From Sandaracinaceae bacterium (GTDB taxonomy: Bacteria; Myxococcota_A; Polyangia; Polyangiales; Houyiibacteriaceae): a stretch of 64,000 nucleotides of DNA. How positions within the stretch are numbered: position 1 is the stretch's first letter; every line of letters begins with the position of its first letter. The notes under the pieces were generated by a model, which did no database searches, was not told the DNA's origin, and was given only the letters and a program-made list of their open reading frames with translations. Below are positions 44,991-55,397 of the stretch, in pieces. The stretch spans positions 1-64,000 of the forward strand of contig JACKEI010000002.1 of assembly GCA_020633075.1 (NCBI GenBank), given 5' to 3'. Both the position numbers and the translations under genes were made by a program.

Positions 44991-46019
44991 ATGCGGTACG
45001 TGGCCATCGGCGACCCACAGGCTCCCTACGACACCTTCCTGAGCATCCTGCGCGGGCACGCGCTCTTGGACGGGAGCGACCGGCTGCGTGACGACGTGCA
45101 CTTGGTCTCGATGGGCGACCACTTCGACTACGGCCCACCGGAGCGTCGCGAGATGGCGGCGACGGACGGCGAGGCCATCCTCTCGTGGCTGGCCGAGCAC
45201 TCGAGCGAGCAGGTCACCATCCTCCTCGGCAACCACGACCTCGCGCGCGTCTGCGAGCTGGCCGACTACGACGACGAGGCCTTTCTCGCGGCCTACGCGG
45301 AGGCCCGCTTCGTGTACGACCAGGGCGCGGACGAGAGCGCCTTCCGGGCGCGCCACCCTCAGGTGCCGGACGCGGAGTGTGTGGCGCGCGACTACTCGTG
45401 CTTCCGCGCGTCGCAGCGCGAGCTCGTCACGCGCTTGCTGCGTACGGGGCGGCTGCGCATGGCAGCGCACCACGCGGGCCTGCTGCTGGTGCACGCCGGG
45501 GTCACCGCCGAGGACCTCGCTGCGGTGAGCATCGAGGCGTCCGGCGCGGCCGCCGTCGCCGATGGCCTGAACGCCTTCCTGGACGCGCGCGTCGCGGCCT
45601 GGACGGGGGGCGCGCTCGACCTCGCTCCCCTTCATCGCGCGGGCTCGGGCGCCCACGGCGAGGGGCGTGGCGTGCTCTACCAGCGGCCCTGTGATCCCGC
45701 CTCGGAGCACCCCGGCCGCCTCGACGGACCTCCTCGCCGTCGCTTCGATCCGCGCTCGCTGCCAGCCGCCTTCCCGCAGGCCATCGGGCACATCCGTGAC
45801 GGAAAGTGTCGCCAGCTGATGCCCGCCTGGTGTCCGTCGGGGCCCGCCGTGGACGGGGCGCTGCGCTCGCTGGTCGTCAGCGGCCAGGACGTGCGCTACC
45901 AGCTCGGCTGCGCGCCCGAGGCGCGCCTGCTCTTCACCGACGCGGGCATGTGGCACGTCGCGAGCGAGCGCTACGAGCTCCTGGACCTCGCGGCCCGGCG
46001 GCCCCTGACGCGTCCGTAG
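44991..46019 (+). CDS. Calcineurin-like metallophosphoesterase
   Basis: 342 aa from ATG 44991 with GGAG at good spacing. Metallophosphoesterase motifs in order: AIGDPQ (where GDxH is usual), MGDHFDYGP, LLGNHDLAR, HAGV and GHIRDG. The first motif has lost the His and has Pro-Gln instead. Substrate unknown; the family covers protein phosphatases and nucleotide hydrolases. It follows znuB by 13 bp and may share its transcript. Confidence 0.82.
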   Translation: MRYVAIGDPQAPYDTFLSILRGHALLDGSDRLRDDVHLVSMGDHFDYGPPERREMAATDGEAILSWLAEHSSEQVTILLGNHDLARVCELADYDDEAFLAAYAEARFVYDQGADESAFRARHPQVPDAECVARDYSCFRASQRELVTRLLRTGRLRMAAHHAGLLLVHAGVTAEDLAAVSIEASGAAAVADGLNAFLDARVAAWTGGALDLAPLHRAGSGAHGEGRGVLYQRPCDPASEHPGRLDGPPRRRFDPRSLPAAFPQAIGHIRDGKCRQLMPAWCPSGPAVDGALRSLVVSGQDVRYQLGCAPEARLLFTDAGMWHVASERYELLDLAARRPLTRP

Positions 46020-46040
46020 AGCGCGACTCGGGAGCGACGT

Positions 46041-47192
46041 TCAGGTGTCCAGCAGGAGCGCGGCGATGCGCGCGTGGTGGTAGGCCGCGTCACCGAAGAG
46101 CAGCTCGCTGTGCTTGTTGCGCTTGAAGAAGAAGTGCACGTCGGACTCCCACGTGAAGCCGATGCCACCGTGCAGCTGCACCGCTCGGCTGCTGGTGAAG
46201 GCGGCGGCCTCGGCGGCCTGGGCCTTGGCCATGTGCGCCAGCAGGAGCGCGTCGTCGGCGCCTTGGTCCAGCGCGTCTGCGGCCGCGTAGACCAGCGACT
46301 TGGCGCGGTCGATGGCCATCATGGCGTTCACCAGCGGGTGCTTCACGCCCTGGAAGCTCCCGATGGCGCGGTCGAACTGCGTACGGACCTTCGCGTACTC
46401 CACCGTGGTCTGCAGCAGCCACTCGCTGGCCCCGACCATGTCGGCGGCGAGCAGCAGCCAGACGTCCGGCATGGCCGCCGTCAGCAGCGCGTCGCCGCCC
46501 AGCAGCACCCCGCTGTCGCTCACGACCACTCCGTCGAAGTGCAGGGTGCCCTGCTCGCGGGTCAGGTCCACGATGCCGTCGCGTTGGCGCCGCAGCCCGC
46601 TGGCGCTCCCCGGGACCAGCAGCAGCTCTACACCCGATGGCCCCTGCGAGCGCACCACGAACCACTCGCTCTGCCCCGCGTCCTGCACGAAGTGCGCGCT
46701 CCCGCTGAGCGTCCGCTGCTGGCCCGCGAGGGTGTGCCGCACGCCGCTCTCGTGTTCCCAGTCGCCGTCGGCGTTGCACACGGCCAGCGTGGCGCGCGCG
46801 CCTTCGCCCAGACGCTCGAAGAGGGCAGCCGCAGCCGCTGAGTCCGCGTGCTCTTCCAGCGCGCGACGGGCCAGCAGCGCCACCGACAGCGTGCTCTCCG
46901 TCGCGCTCGGGAAGGCGTGCTTGCCCAGCTCCTCGGCCAGGGCCACCAGCGCGGCGCGCGGCAGCTGCAGGCCCCCCTGCGCCTCGGGCACGGCGGCCGC
47001 CACGAAGCCCAGCTCGTGGGCCGCCTGCCAGGCGTCTTCGCTGGGCCAGGCGGTGGGCATGCGCGTCGGCTCGGGGTCGAGCGCGGTCGCGCGCCGCAGG
47101 CCGTCCAGCCCCGCGTGCGTGCTCAGAAACTTCCGCGCGCTGTCTCGGAAGAGCGCGCAGTCGTCGTCGAAACCGTAGTTGGGTCGGCTCAT
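46041..47192 (-). CDS. Acyl-CoA dehydrogenase, small subunit type
   Basis: 383 aa from ATG 47192. Acyl-CoA dehydrogenase fold: ELGFVAAAVPEAQGG, then a divergent middle domain, and C-terminal FAD/tetramer motif AVQLHGGIGFTWESDVHFFFKR. It is shorter and more divergent than the upstream subunit. Pairs like this form alpha2beta2 heterotetramers in actinobacterial steroid and branched-chain degradation, and a similar heteromer is likely here. It starts 5 bp after the upstream gene stops. Confidence 0.85.
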   Translation of the reverse strand: MSRPNYGFDDDCALFRDSARKFLSTHAGLDGLRRATALDPEPTRMPTAWPSEDAWQAAHELGFVAAAVPEAQGGLQLPRAALVALAEELGKHAFPSATESTLSVALLARRALEEHADSAAAAALFERLGEGARATLAVCNADGDWEHESGVRHTLAGQQRTLSGSAHFVQDAGQSEWFVVRSQGPSGVELLLVPGSASGLRRQRDGIVDLTREQGTLHFDGVVVSDSGVLLGGDALLTAAMPDVWLLLAADMVGASEWLLQTTVEYAKVRTQFDRAIGSFQGVKHPLVNAMMAIDRAKSLVYAAADALDQGADDALLLAHMAKAQAAEAAAFTSSRAVQLHGGIGFTWESDVHFFFKRNKHSELLFGDAAYHHARIAALLLDT

Positions 47193-47197
47193 GGTGG

Positions 47198-48436
47198 TCA
47201 GCTCTTCGGCAGCCCGAGGACGCGCTCCCCGAGGATGTTGCGTTGGATCTCGCTGGTGCCCGCCGCGATGGTCGCGCCGAAGCTGTTCATGTAGGCCAGC
47301 GCCCACTGCCCGCCCACCGGGGCGCGCTCGTCGCTCAGGTACAGGGACGCGGCCGGGCCTTCGACCTCGAGCGCCGCCGCCGCGAGGTCTTGTGCCAGCT
47401 CGGTGGACGCGAGCTTGACCTGCAGGGGCAAGCGCATGGGGTGCTCCACCAGCGCGCCGCTGCGGGCTCGCTTGGCGTTCTCCAGCATGCCGCGCTCACG
47501 GATGGCGAGCGCCGCGATGCGCGCGCGCAGCTGCGGGTCCTCGGCGGCGGGTCGCCCGTTGCGCCGCTGCTCGCGCGCGAGCGTGACCAAGCCGCGCACG
47601 TTGTGCGCCAGGCCCTCGCTCCCGACGCCCCCGGCTGGCGTCACCAGCGGGCCCGCGCCGCGCTCGTGCAGCAGCGTGGTCATCGCGACGCTCCAGCCCT
47701 CACCGGTGGCTCCCAGGCGCCACGCGTCCTTCACGGGCGTGTCCTCGAAGATCACCTCGTTGAAGCCCGCCTCGCCGGTCATCTTGATGAGCGGACGCAC
47801 GGTGACCCCGCGGTGTCCTTCCACTGGCACCACGTAGTAGCTGAGCCCCTTGTGCTTGTGTTCGCGCGAGGTGCGCACCAGCAAGATCATCCACTGCGCG
47901 AAGTGCGCCAGGCTGGTCCACACCTTGTGCCCGTTGAGCAGGTAGTCGCCCGGCGCGCTGGGGTCCGGCGTGAGGCTGGCCTGCACGCTCGCCAGGTCCG
48001 AGCCGCTGCCGGGCTCGCTGAAGCCCTGGCACCAGATCTGCTCGCCCGACAGGAGCGGCGGCAGCAGCTCGCGCTTCAGCTCCTCCTGGGCGTGGTGATA
48101 GATGGTGGGTGCGGCCATGCCCAGGCCCACCATGTTCACCAGGAAGGGCGTGCGTGCCCGGTTCATCTCCTCGTTGGCGATGCGCTGGAAGCCCTTGTGG
48201 CCGCGGCCGCCGTACTCGACGGGGTAGTCGGCGCCGACCAGACCCGCGTCGTAGCAGCGCCTCTGCCAGGCCTGCAGGTAGTCCAGCTGCGCCCGCGTCA
48301 TCGTCTCGATGGGGTGCTGGGGCAAGCGCACCGGCGCGGGCGGCGGGCGATTGTCCCTCAGCCACGCGCGGCAGTACTCGCGGAACTCATCGTGCTCGGT
48401 GCGTGGCTCGGACTTGGGCTCGGGCGGCGACGTCAT
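47198..48436 (-). CDS. Acyl-CoA dehydrogenase, large subunit type
   Basis: 412 aa from ATG 48436. VGADYPVEYGGRGHKG, FAD-binding CQGFSEPGSGSDLASVQ, KVWTSLAHFAQWMILLVRT, and the C-terminal GTSEIQRNILGERVLGLPKS are all typical. It oxidises an acyl-CoA with electrons passed to ETF. First gene of the two-gene operon; the substrate is not evident. Confidence 0.9.
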   Translation of the reverse strand: MTSPPEPKSEPRTEHDEFREYCRAWLRDNRPPPAPVRLPQHPIETMTRAQLDYLQAWQRRCYDAGLVGADYPVEYGGRGHKGFQRIANEEMNRARTPFLVNMVGLGMAAPTIYHHAQEELKRELLPPLLSGEQIWCQGFSEPGSGSDLASVQASLTPDPSAPGDYLLNGHKVWTSLAHFAQWMILLVRTSREHKHKGLSYYVVPVEGHRGVTVRPLIKMTGEAGFNEVIFEDTPVKDAWRLGATGEGWSVAMTTLLHERGAGPLVTPAGGVGSEGLAHNVRGLVTLAREQRRNGRPAAEDPQLRARIAALAIRERGMLENAKRARSGALVEHPMRLPLQVKLASTELAQDLAAAALEVEGPAASLYLSDERAPVGGQWALAYMNSFGATIAAGTSEIQRNILGERVLGLPKS

Positions 48437-48547
48437 GCGGCGAGCGTACCACCGGGGGCGCTGCTCCCGTCAGCAGTGAGTGGAGCCTGCGTGGAGGACC
48501 CGTCGAGGGCTGCTCGAACGTGACGACGGTGACGCGAGTCGGCGGGG

Positions 48548-49444
48548 CTACCCGCCGCCGCAGCCCCGCTCGCGGTGCGTGAGGCCCCAGCGGGAGAGCG
48601 TGGCGAAGGCAACCTCGCGGCTCTCGAACACCGCGATGAAGCGGTTCTTGTGGCAGAAGATGGCCCCCGGCACGCCAGTCACGGCGGACAGGGCCTCGCC
48701 CTCGAGCCCGGCCCACGACGCGGGGAAGGGCCGCTTCTCCTCGAAGCTGCCCAGGGTCGGCGCGACGGCGATCACGCGGTAGTCGCGGTCGCCGGGGAAC
48801 GCGACGTAGTCCGTGGGGTGCGTCTCGCCACCCAGCTCGTAGTAGGCGGGCTTCCACTTGATGTAGCGAGCGAGCTCCACCACGGACCCGCCGCTCTTGA
48901 TGGCGGCCTGCATGGCGGCGTCCACCTCGGCGTGAGCCTCGCGGGCGGCGCGCCAGCCTGCTTCAATCCCCAACACCAGCGCCAGCGCGAGCTCCGCCGC
49001 CTGGCCGAACAGCGCGTTGTAGCCACCGCGTGTGGCGTTGGCCTCGCCGATGGCGCCAATCACGCTCGAGAAGCAGGGCACGCCGAACTCGGGGGTGCGC
49101 TGTCCGTTGTCCACGGCGTCGACGTAGTCCACCAGCTCCGCTCGCAGACGCGCGGCCAAGTCCGGGTCCACGTGGCCCTCGTCCTGCAGCCACGCCAGCA
49201 CCATACCGGCCGACGAGAAGGGACCGTCGTACGAGCGTTGGTGGTGATCGAAGCGGCGCGTCGCCGGGTCGTACTCGCCGCCTACGTCCACCACGATGTC
49301 GGCGGCCGCGATGCGTGCCTGGTCACGGGTGCGCTCGACGGTCGCGGACGGGTCGACGAACGCGCGCACGAGCGCGACGGCGAGGACATCGTCCGCGTGG
49401 AAGGAGCCCGAGTGAGTGACGATGTGCAGCGGCGTCTCGCTCAT
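48548..49444 (-). CDS. MYG1-family protein (UPF0160), putative exonuclease
   Basis: 298 aa from ATG 49444, overlapping the upstream EGF lipoprotein stop by 4 nt. The family signatures THSGSFHADDVLAVALVRAF, VDVGGEYDPATRRFDHHQ (DHH-like metal site) and GVPGAIFCHKNRFIAVF are all present. Eukaryotic MYG1 is a 3'-5' RNA exonuclease; bacterial members are little studied. No export signal, so probably cytoplasmic. Confidence 0.88.
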   Translation of the reverse strand: MSETPLHIVTHSGSFHADDVLAVALVRAFVDPSATVERTRDQARIAAADIVVDVGGEYDPATRRFDHHQRSYDGPFSSAGMVLAWLQDEGHVDPDLAARLRAELVDYVDAVDNGQRTPEFGVPCFSSVIGAIGEANATRGGYNALFGQAAELALALVLGIEAGWRAAREAHAEVDAAMQAAIKSGGSVVELARYIKWKPAYYELGGETHPTDYVAFPGDRDYRVIAVAPTLGSFEEKRPFPASWAGLEGEALSAVTGVPGAIFCHKNRFIAVFESREVAFATLSRWGLTHRERGCGGG

Positions 49445-51195
49445 GGGGTGCAGTTGCTGGGAGCCGGTGCGCACAGCTCGGCGCTGCGCAGGGTGCCGCG
49501 CAGCGCGATGAACGTGGCGGTCCCCGGGTTCCGGTTGGGGATCAGGAGGTGCGATCCCAAGAGAGACGTCGCCGTCACGTCCGTCAGGTCCTGGCCGGGC
49601 ACGCCCACGCGGAAGCCCGCCGTGGTGAGGTCGCTCGAGTCGAACACGAAGGGCACGAGCTTCTGGTCCCACTCGCCGTTCTGGATGTTCAGCGTCGGCA
49701 GCGTCTGTAAGCCGCCGCTCGTGACGCACTGCAACAAGACCCCCGTGCCGTTCTCGCAGGTGATCACGCCGCCGCTGTTGTAGCCCCTGAAGCAGCCGAC
49801 GCCGTCGGGGTCCAGCGACTCTTCGGGCGTGAAGTTGGTGATCGCTCCGGGCGGTGCGACGTCGCAGGTGCTCCACGCGATGCTGTCCCCGCTCAGCGTC
49901 CCGGCCGCGTATCCGCAAGCCCGCTCGGGCACCAGCACGTCGATGTCCGTGAGGATGTGGATGAAGGTGCTGGGCGTCAGGGTGATGCGCTGGTCGAACT
50001 CGAGGGGCAGGAACATCTTGACGATGCTCACCGGGCCATCGCCGGGCGCGTCTCCGTTCGCGCTCACGCGCAGGGTGATCTGGCCGGGCCCGAAGGGGAG
50101 CGTGTTGATGGTGGGTTCGTTGTCGCCCGCCGCCGCGCGGAACGGCGCTACGACAGGGGCGAAGATGTAGTAGTCCCCGGCGAGGTCGTAGGTCAGCAAG
50201 TGGCTGTCGCACTCGCAGGTGGGGGCGGGGGTCCACGTGCCGTTTGCGCTGCAGGTGCTGGTGGCGGAGCCCACCAACCGGAAGTTCCCGTCGCAGGTGT
50301 AGGTCACCGTGTCACCGAAGTTGTTGCCAGTGGCCATGCCGGCGCTGCCGTTGACCGGCGCGGCCGGGGGCAGCCCAGCGCAGGTCACGGGCACGTCGCA
50401 GTTCGCCCCGGTATGACCGACGCAGCCCACGCAGGTGTAGGCGTTGTCACCGTCCTGGCAGCGGCTGCCGTTCTGGCAGGGCGCACCCGCGCAGTCGTCG
50501 ACGCTGCGCTCGCAGTAGGTGCCCGTGAACCCAGCGGGGCACGTGCAGCTGCCGAAGGCCGACCCGTTGGGGACGCAGGTGCCGCGCACGCAGGGGCTGG
50601 GTGAGCAGCTGGTGGCCGGGACGTTGCAAGTGGGGCCGCCCGTGCCTGCGGGGCAGCTGCAGTACGCGCGGCCGACCTCGTCCACGCAGCTCCCTGCGCC
50701 GCACGAGAGGGACGCACAGTCGTCGACGTTGGTGCCGCACGTCGCCCCGCTGAAGCCCGGGTCGCACGCGCAGGTGAAGCTGCCCACCGTGTTGGTGCAG
50801 GTGCCGTGACCGCTGCAGCCGCCGCCGGCGCACTCGTCCACGTCTTCGCTGCAGTCCGGCCCCGTGAAGCCGGCGGCGCACTCGCACGTGAAGCCCGCCT
50901 CCCCGTTGACGCACGTGCCGCTCCCGCAGCTGGCCGCGAAGCAGAAGTCGAACGCGTCGCAGGTGCGCCCGGTGCGCCAGGGCAGACACTCACACACCCC
51001 GCCCAGCTCCGCGTCCATCGTGCACTCCCCGAAGCGGCCGCAGGGCTGATCTGCGCAGTCGAGGGGGTCTATCACCTGAGCGTCTGGTGTGCCCACGTCG
51101 ATCCGAACGTGCGGGTCGCCGCAGCCGAGCGCGACGAGGCCCAGACAACATGTCAGGGTGATGCTCACGCTTGTGCGCGCGGTTGGCGTCCTCAT
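49441..51195 (-). CDS. EGF-repeat and sushi-domain lipoprotein
   Basis: 584 aa from ATG 51195, which has GGAG at good spacing; ATG 51210 has no ribosome site. Lipobox LVALGC follows the signal helix. Six EGF-like modules (about 45-265) include one calcium-binding type (DVDECAGGGCSGHGTC), then one sushi/CCP module (VTYTCDGNFRLVG, WTPAPTC), then a beta-rich C-terminal domain of about 250 residues. This looks like an outer-surface adhesion or matrix protein. A run of ten G lies about 44 bp upstream of the start. Translationally coupled to the MYG1 gene. Confidence 0.85.
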   Translation of the reverse strand: MRTPTARTSVSITLTCCLGLVALGCGDPHVRIDVGTPDAQVIDPLDCADQPCGRFGECTMDAELGGVCECLPWRTGRTCDAFDFCFAASCGSGTCVNGEAGFTCECAAGFTGPDCSEDVDECAGGGCSGHGTCTNTVGSFTCACDPGFSGATCGTNVDDCASLSCGAGSCVDEVGRAYCSCPAGTGGPTCNVPATSCSPSPCVRGTCVPNGSAFGSCTCPAGFTGTYCERSVDDCAGAPCQNGSRCQDGDNAYTCVGCVGHTGANCDVPVTCAGLPPAAPVNGSAGMATGNNFGDTVTYTCDGNFRLVGSATSTCSANGTWTPAPTCECDSHLLTYDLAGDYYIFAPVVAPFRAAAGDNEPTINTLPFGPGQITLRVSANGDAPGDGPVSIVKMFLPLEFDQRITLTPSTFIHILTDIDVLVPERACGYAAGTLSGDSIAWSTCDVAPPGAITNFTPEESLDPDGVGCFRGYNSGGVITCENGTGVLLQCVTSGGLQTLPTLNIQNGEWDQKLVPFVFDSSDLTTAGFRVGVPGQDLTDVTATSLLGSHLLIPNRNPGTATFIALRGTLRSAELCAPAPSNCTP

Positions 51196-51238
51196 GGCCT
51201 CTCCGTTCATGTTCCGGGTGGCCAGTCGCTGGCATGCC

Positions 51239-51248
51239 GGGGGGGGGG
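51239..51248. repeat. Homopolymer of ten G upstream of the EGF lipoprotein
   Basis: A run of ten G on the plus strand (ten C on the coding strand) lies in the 5' region of the lipoprotein gene. Tracts of this length are prone to slipped-strand change and could tune transcription or leader length. Confidence 0.7.
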
Positions 51249-51318
51249 AGTAGAGACGCTAACAGGTTCGGAGTTGACCTCGCCACCCTTTGGTGACGTG
51301 GATCGACGTCCGCGGGCC

Positions 51319-51885
51319 TCAGCGCGGGCTGCCCGCCATCGCCACGGTGGCCATGCGCAGCTGGGCCTCGTAGGCGCGCGGCGTGCGGGGGTCGCGCAGC
51401 GGGTCGCTGACGCCCCACGCCACCAGCGTCTGGAGAACGCGCGAGTGCACGTCCAGGACCGCGAGCTGGCTCGGGGTGCACGCGGCTTCGCTGCCGTCGT
51501 GCGTCGAGTCGACCGCCTCGTTCAGCGTGTTGGCGCAGCGCTGGTGCGCGTAGCGGGCCGTGGCGTAGGCGTCCAGCACGCGCCCGGTGGCCTCGTAGGC
51601 CTGCGCCATGCGGTGCGCGACGATGGGGTCGCCCATGATGGACGGGTCGCCGGCGCGTAGCACCGCCACAGCCAGACCGGGCCGCTCCAGGTCCAGGTAG
51701 GTCTCCGCGAGGCGTCGGGCGAGCGCGCGGTTGCTGGGATCCATCGCGAACTGGTCCTCCAGCGAGGTCAGCGCGCTGGTGCCGGGGTTCTGGGGGTCGA
51801 GGTCGGAGGCGGGCTCAGCGTTCTGGAGCGAAGCGACGGTGGCCATAATGACAAGGAATATCGCTGCGTTGCATCTGGCTTCCAC
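51319..51885 (-). CDS. Secreted TPR-like protein of unknown function
   Basis: 188 aa from GTG 51885, chosen for the strong ribosome site GAGCAGGAGAGAC directly upstream. A signal-like helix (AAIFLVIMATVASLQNAEPAS) comes first. The mature part resembles tetratricopeptide helices (ALARRLAETYLDLERPGLAVAVLRAG; VAHRMAQAYEATGRVLDAYATARYA), with two Cys (QRCAN, EAACTP). The role is unknown. Confidence 0.65.
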   Translation of the reverse strand: MEARCNAAIFLVIMATVASLQNAEPASDLDPQNPGTSALTSLEDQFAMDPSNRALARRLAETYLDLERPGLAVAVLRAGDPSIMGDPIVAHRMAQAYEATGRVLDAYATARYAHQRCANTLNEAVDSTHDGSEAACTPSQLAVLDVHSRVLQTLVAWGVSDPLRDPRTPRAYEAQLRMATVAMAGSPR

Positions 51886-52060
51886 GTCTCTCCTGCTCTC
51901 TTTCACACGCGCCCGGCGCGGGATGGACGCTTGTTGGACAGTGTTCCCGCCCAGAAGTTCCGTGTCCAACGCGAATTGCTTCATCTTGGGTACGCGCCCG
52001 CGCGGCGACTTCTTCCTCGCTCGTGTTTCCCCTCCCGCGTGGGCTGCTATACCGGCCCTC
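51886..52060. promoter_or_regulatory. Divergent intergenic region with inverted repeat
   Basis: GTTGGACA (51933-51940) and TGTCCAAC (51963-51970) are a perfect 8-bp inverted repeat 22 bp apart, between two divergent genes. It could be an operator serving both; no regulator gene is adjacent. Confidence 0.35.
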
Positions 52061-52648
52061 GTGACGTCCGCCCCAACCGATGACGGCCCCCGAGCCGCCT
52101 TGATGGCCGCCATCTTCCTCACGATGGCCGGCGTGTATGGGGTGGGTCACGGGGTCGAGTCCATGAGCGGTCCACGCAGCGTGACCACCACGCCGGACAC
52201 CGACCCCGAGCTTCGTGAGGCGATGCACCGCTTGCAGGCGAACCCGTCGGCTGCGGCCCTTGGGGCCTCCAACATCCTGGTGTCGGTGATGCTCATCGTC
52301 GCGAGCATGCTCATCACCACCCGCCGGCCCAGCGCGCTGTGGTTCGTGCGGCAGGCCATCGCCGCCAACCTCCTGTTCATCGCGGCGCGCTTCGCGGTGG
52401 ACGTGCACTACCTCTGGTCGCTCGGTTCAGCGCTGGACCCCATCGGGCGTGACGCGTTCGAGCGCTCGCAGAGCTGGTTCCCCAACCCGGGGCCGCCACC
52501 GAACTTCACCTCCATGACCCGCTCCGGGATGCTGTTCAGCCAGCTCTTGGTGGCGGGGCTGAGCGGCGGGCTGCACCTCTATCTGGGGTGGAAGTCCACG
52601 CGCCCGGCCGTGCGCGCGTTCATCGAGGCGGGCCCCAAGAGGTCTTAG
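52061..52648 (+). CDS. Membrane protein of unknown function
   Basis: 195 aa from GTG 52061 (ATG 52103 is an alternative that begins just before the first helix). About four hydrophobic segments: AALMAAIFLTMAGVYGVG, ASNILVSVMLIVASMLI, a weaker one at about 85-105, and MLFSQLLVAGLSGGLHLYL. No family recognised. Divergent from the TPR-like gene. Confidence 0.6.
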   Translation: MTSAPTDDGPRAALMAAIFLTMAGVYGVGHGVESMSGPRSVTTTPDTDPELREAMHRLQANPSAAALGASNILVSVMLIVASMLITTRRPSALWFVRQAIAANLLFIAARFAVDVHYLWSLGSALDPIGRDAFERSQSWFPNPGPPPNFTSMTRSGMLFSQLLVAGLSGGLHLYLGWKSTRPAVRAFIEAGPKRS

Positions 52649-52677
52649 AGCTGCGTCAGGTCGGGGGCGTTGTGTGG

Positions 52678-53478
52678 TCAGCGTTCTGCGGCCGCGCCGA
52701 ACGCCGGGACATAGGGGATGCCGAAGAAGCGCTGGGCCTGTTGCTGGTGGCAGCTCATGCACGGAGCGACGAGCCCGGCCGAGGTGATGGTGCCCTCGGG
52801 GGTGGCCGTGGCGTAGATCCAGCCTTCGTCGGTGCCGGGCGTGGCCGGGTCCAGCCGAATCAACATGAAGTCGCCGAGGCTGCGGCCCGGATGGAATGCG
52901 ACGCCGTCGCGCATCGCGGGCCAGAGGCCGCGCGGGCCGTCCCGGTCGGCGTAGGTCCCCTCGGGTGGCGGCTCGCGCAGGGCTTCGTAGGCGTCCTTGA
53001 ACAAGACCTGACGCACTCCCGCGGCGACGAGGGCCCGGTGCGCGTCGCACCCGGGGCAGGGCTGCCCCTCGGGGCCGCGATCGGGCGGAAACACGTAACC
53101 GGGAAAGCCGTAATCTTCCGGAGCGAACGCGAAGACCGTGAAGAGCTTGCCGGCGCCGTGTGTCGCCGCGTCTTCGCTGGCGCTGAAGCGGGCGGCTGGC
53201 GGTGGCGGCAGGCGGCAGTCGAAGGGCGCAAAGCGCGCGCGGTCGTCCACGCGCCCCCAGCGCTCGTGCGCGGCAATAGCGAGCCGGACGAGGTCGTGCC
53301 AGCGTGGATCATTCGCCGGAGCGTCCGCCACCAAGGCCGGATCCGGTGCGGGAGCGCGCTCGGTACCGGAGGCGGGGGCGCGACTGGCCGGGGCGGGGTT
53401 CGTCGGCCGCGTGTCTGCCGGGGAGCGGGAGCACGCCCCCAGCGCGAGGGCAGCCAGCAGGGCGACCCGGCATGACAT
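52678..53478 (-). CDS. Cytochrome P460-like haem lipoprotein
   Basis: 266 aa. Lipobox LGAC after a short signal peptide. A proline-rich linker leads to a domain with LFTVFAFAPEDYGFPG, a Cys pair (PCPGCDAH), and a single c-type haem site CMSCHQ near residue 242. These fit the P460/cytochrome c-prime beta family, which handles nitrogen-oxide ligands or hydroxylamine. It starts 3 bp after the esterase stop, so the two are co-expressed. Confidence 0.7.
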   Translation of the reverse strand: MSCRVALLAALALGACSRSPADTRPTNPAPASRAPASGTERAPAPDPALVADAPANDPRWHDLVRLAIAAHERWGRVDDRARFAPFDCRLPPPPAARFSASEDAATHGAGKLFTVFAFAPEDYGFPGYVFPPDRGPEGQPCPGCDAHRALVAAGVRQVLFKDAYEALREPPPEGTYADRDGPRGLWPAMRDGVAFHPGRSLGDFMLIRLDPATPGTDEGWIYATATPEGTITSAGLVAPCMSCHQQQAQRFFGIPYVPAFGAAAER

Positions 53479-53481
53479 CGG

Positions 53482-55083
<1,602 letters not shown>

Positions 55084-55142
55084 GCTCCGGAGGATGCGGA
55101 GTGCGGGCGCCGGTGTCTAGCAGGCGATCGAGGAGCGGGTAG

Positions 55143-55305
55143 CTAGGCCAGCGCACTCTCGTTGCCGCTGTCGCCGAGGAAGAGACAGGCCGAGCGCGTC
55201 AGCTCCACGCTCCGCTGCACCAGGGAGAGGTCCGGCTCGTGAGGCAGCGCGAAGATGTCGAGGTCGGACTGCGGCGCGTTGGCCAGGCACTGCTCGATCT
55301 CCCCC
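55143..55305 (-). pseudogene. 3' fragment of SLC12-type cotransporter, cut off by the IS
   Basis: Encodes the last 50 or so residues of the transporter (GEIEQCLANAPQSDLDIFALP to the stop after SGNESALA). This acidic tail fits the C-terminal cytoplasmic domain of cation-chloride cotransporters. It lacks its own start and is in a different frame from the 5' part until the insertion is removed. Confidence 0.8.
55295..55301. repeat. Left copy of the 7-bp direct repeat flanking the IS
   Basis: CGATCTC here and at 56985-56991. Removing the 1690 bp from one copy to the next rejoins the transporter gene in frame, reading S-G-E-I-E-Q. It lies a few bases outside the visible inverted repeats and is longer than the usual IS3 duplication. 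Confidence 0.6.
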
Positions 55306-55397
55306 TGTGTCAGCGTGAGTTGTCGCCTGGGCCGGGCGCATAGCCCGGATCCAGAACCCCACCACACCACCTCGGGGGCGAGGCAGGCAGGGACCCG

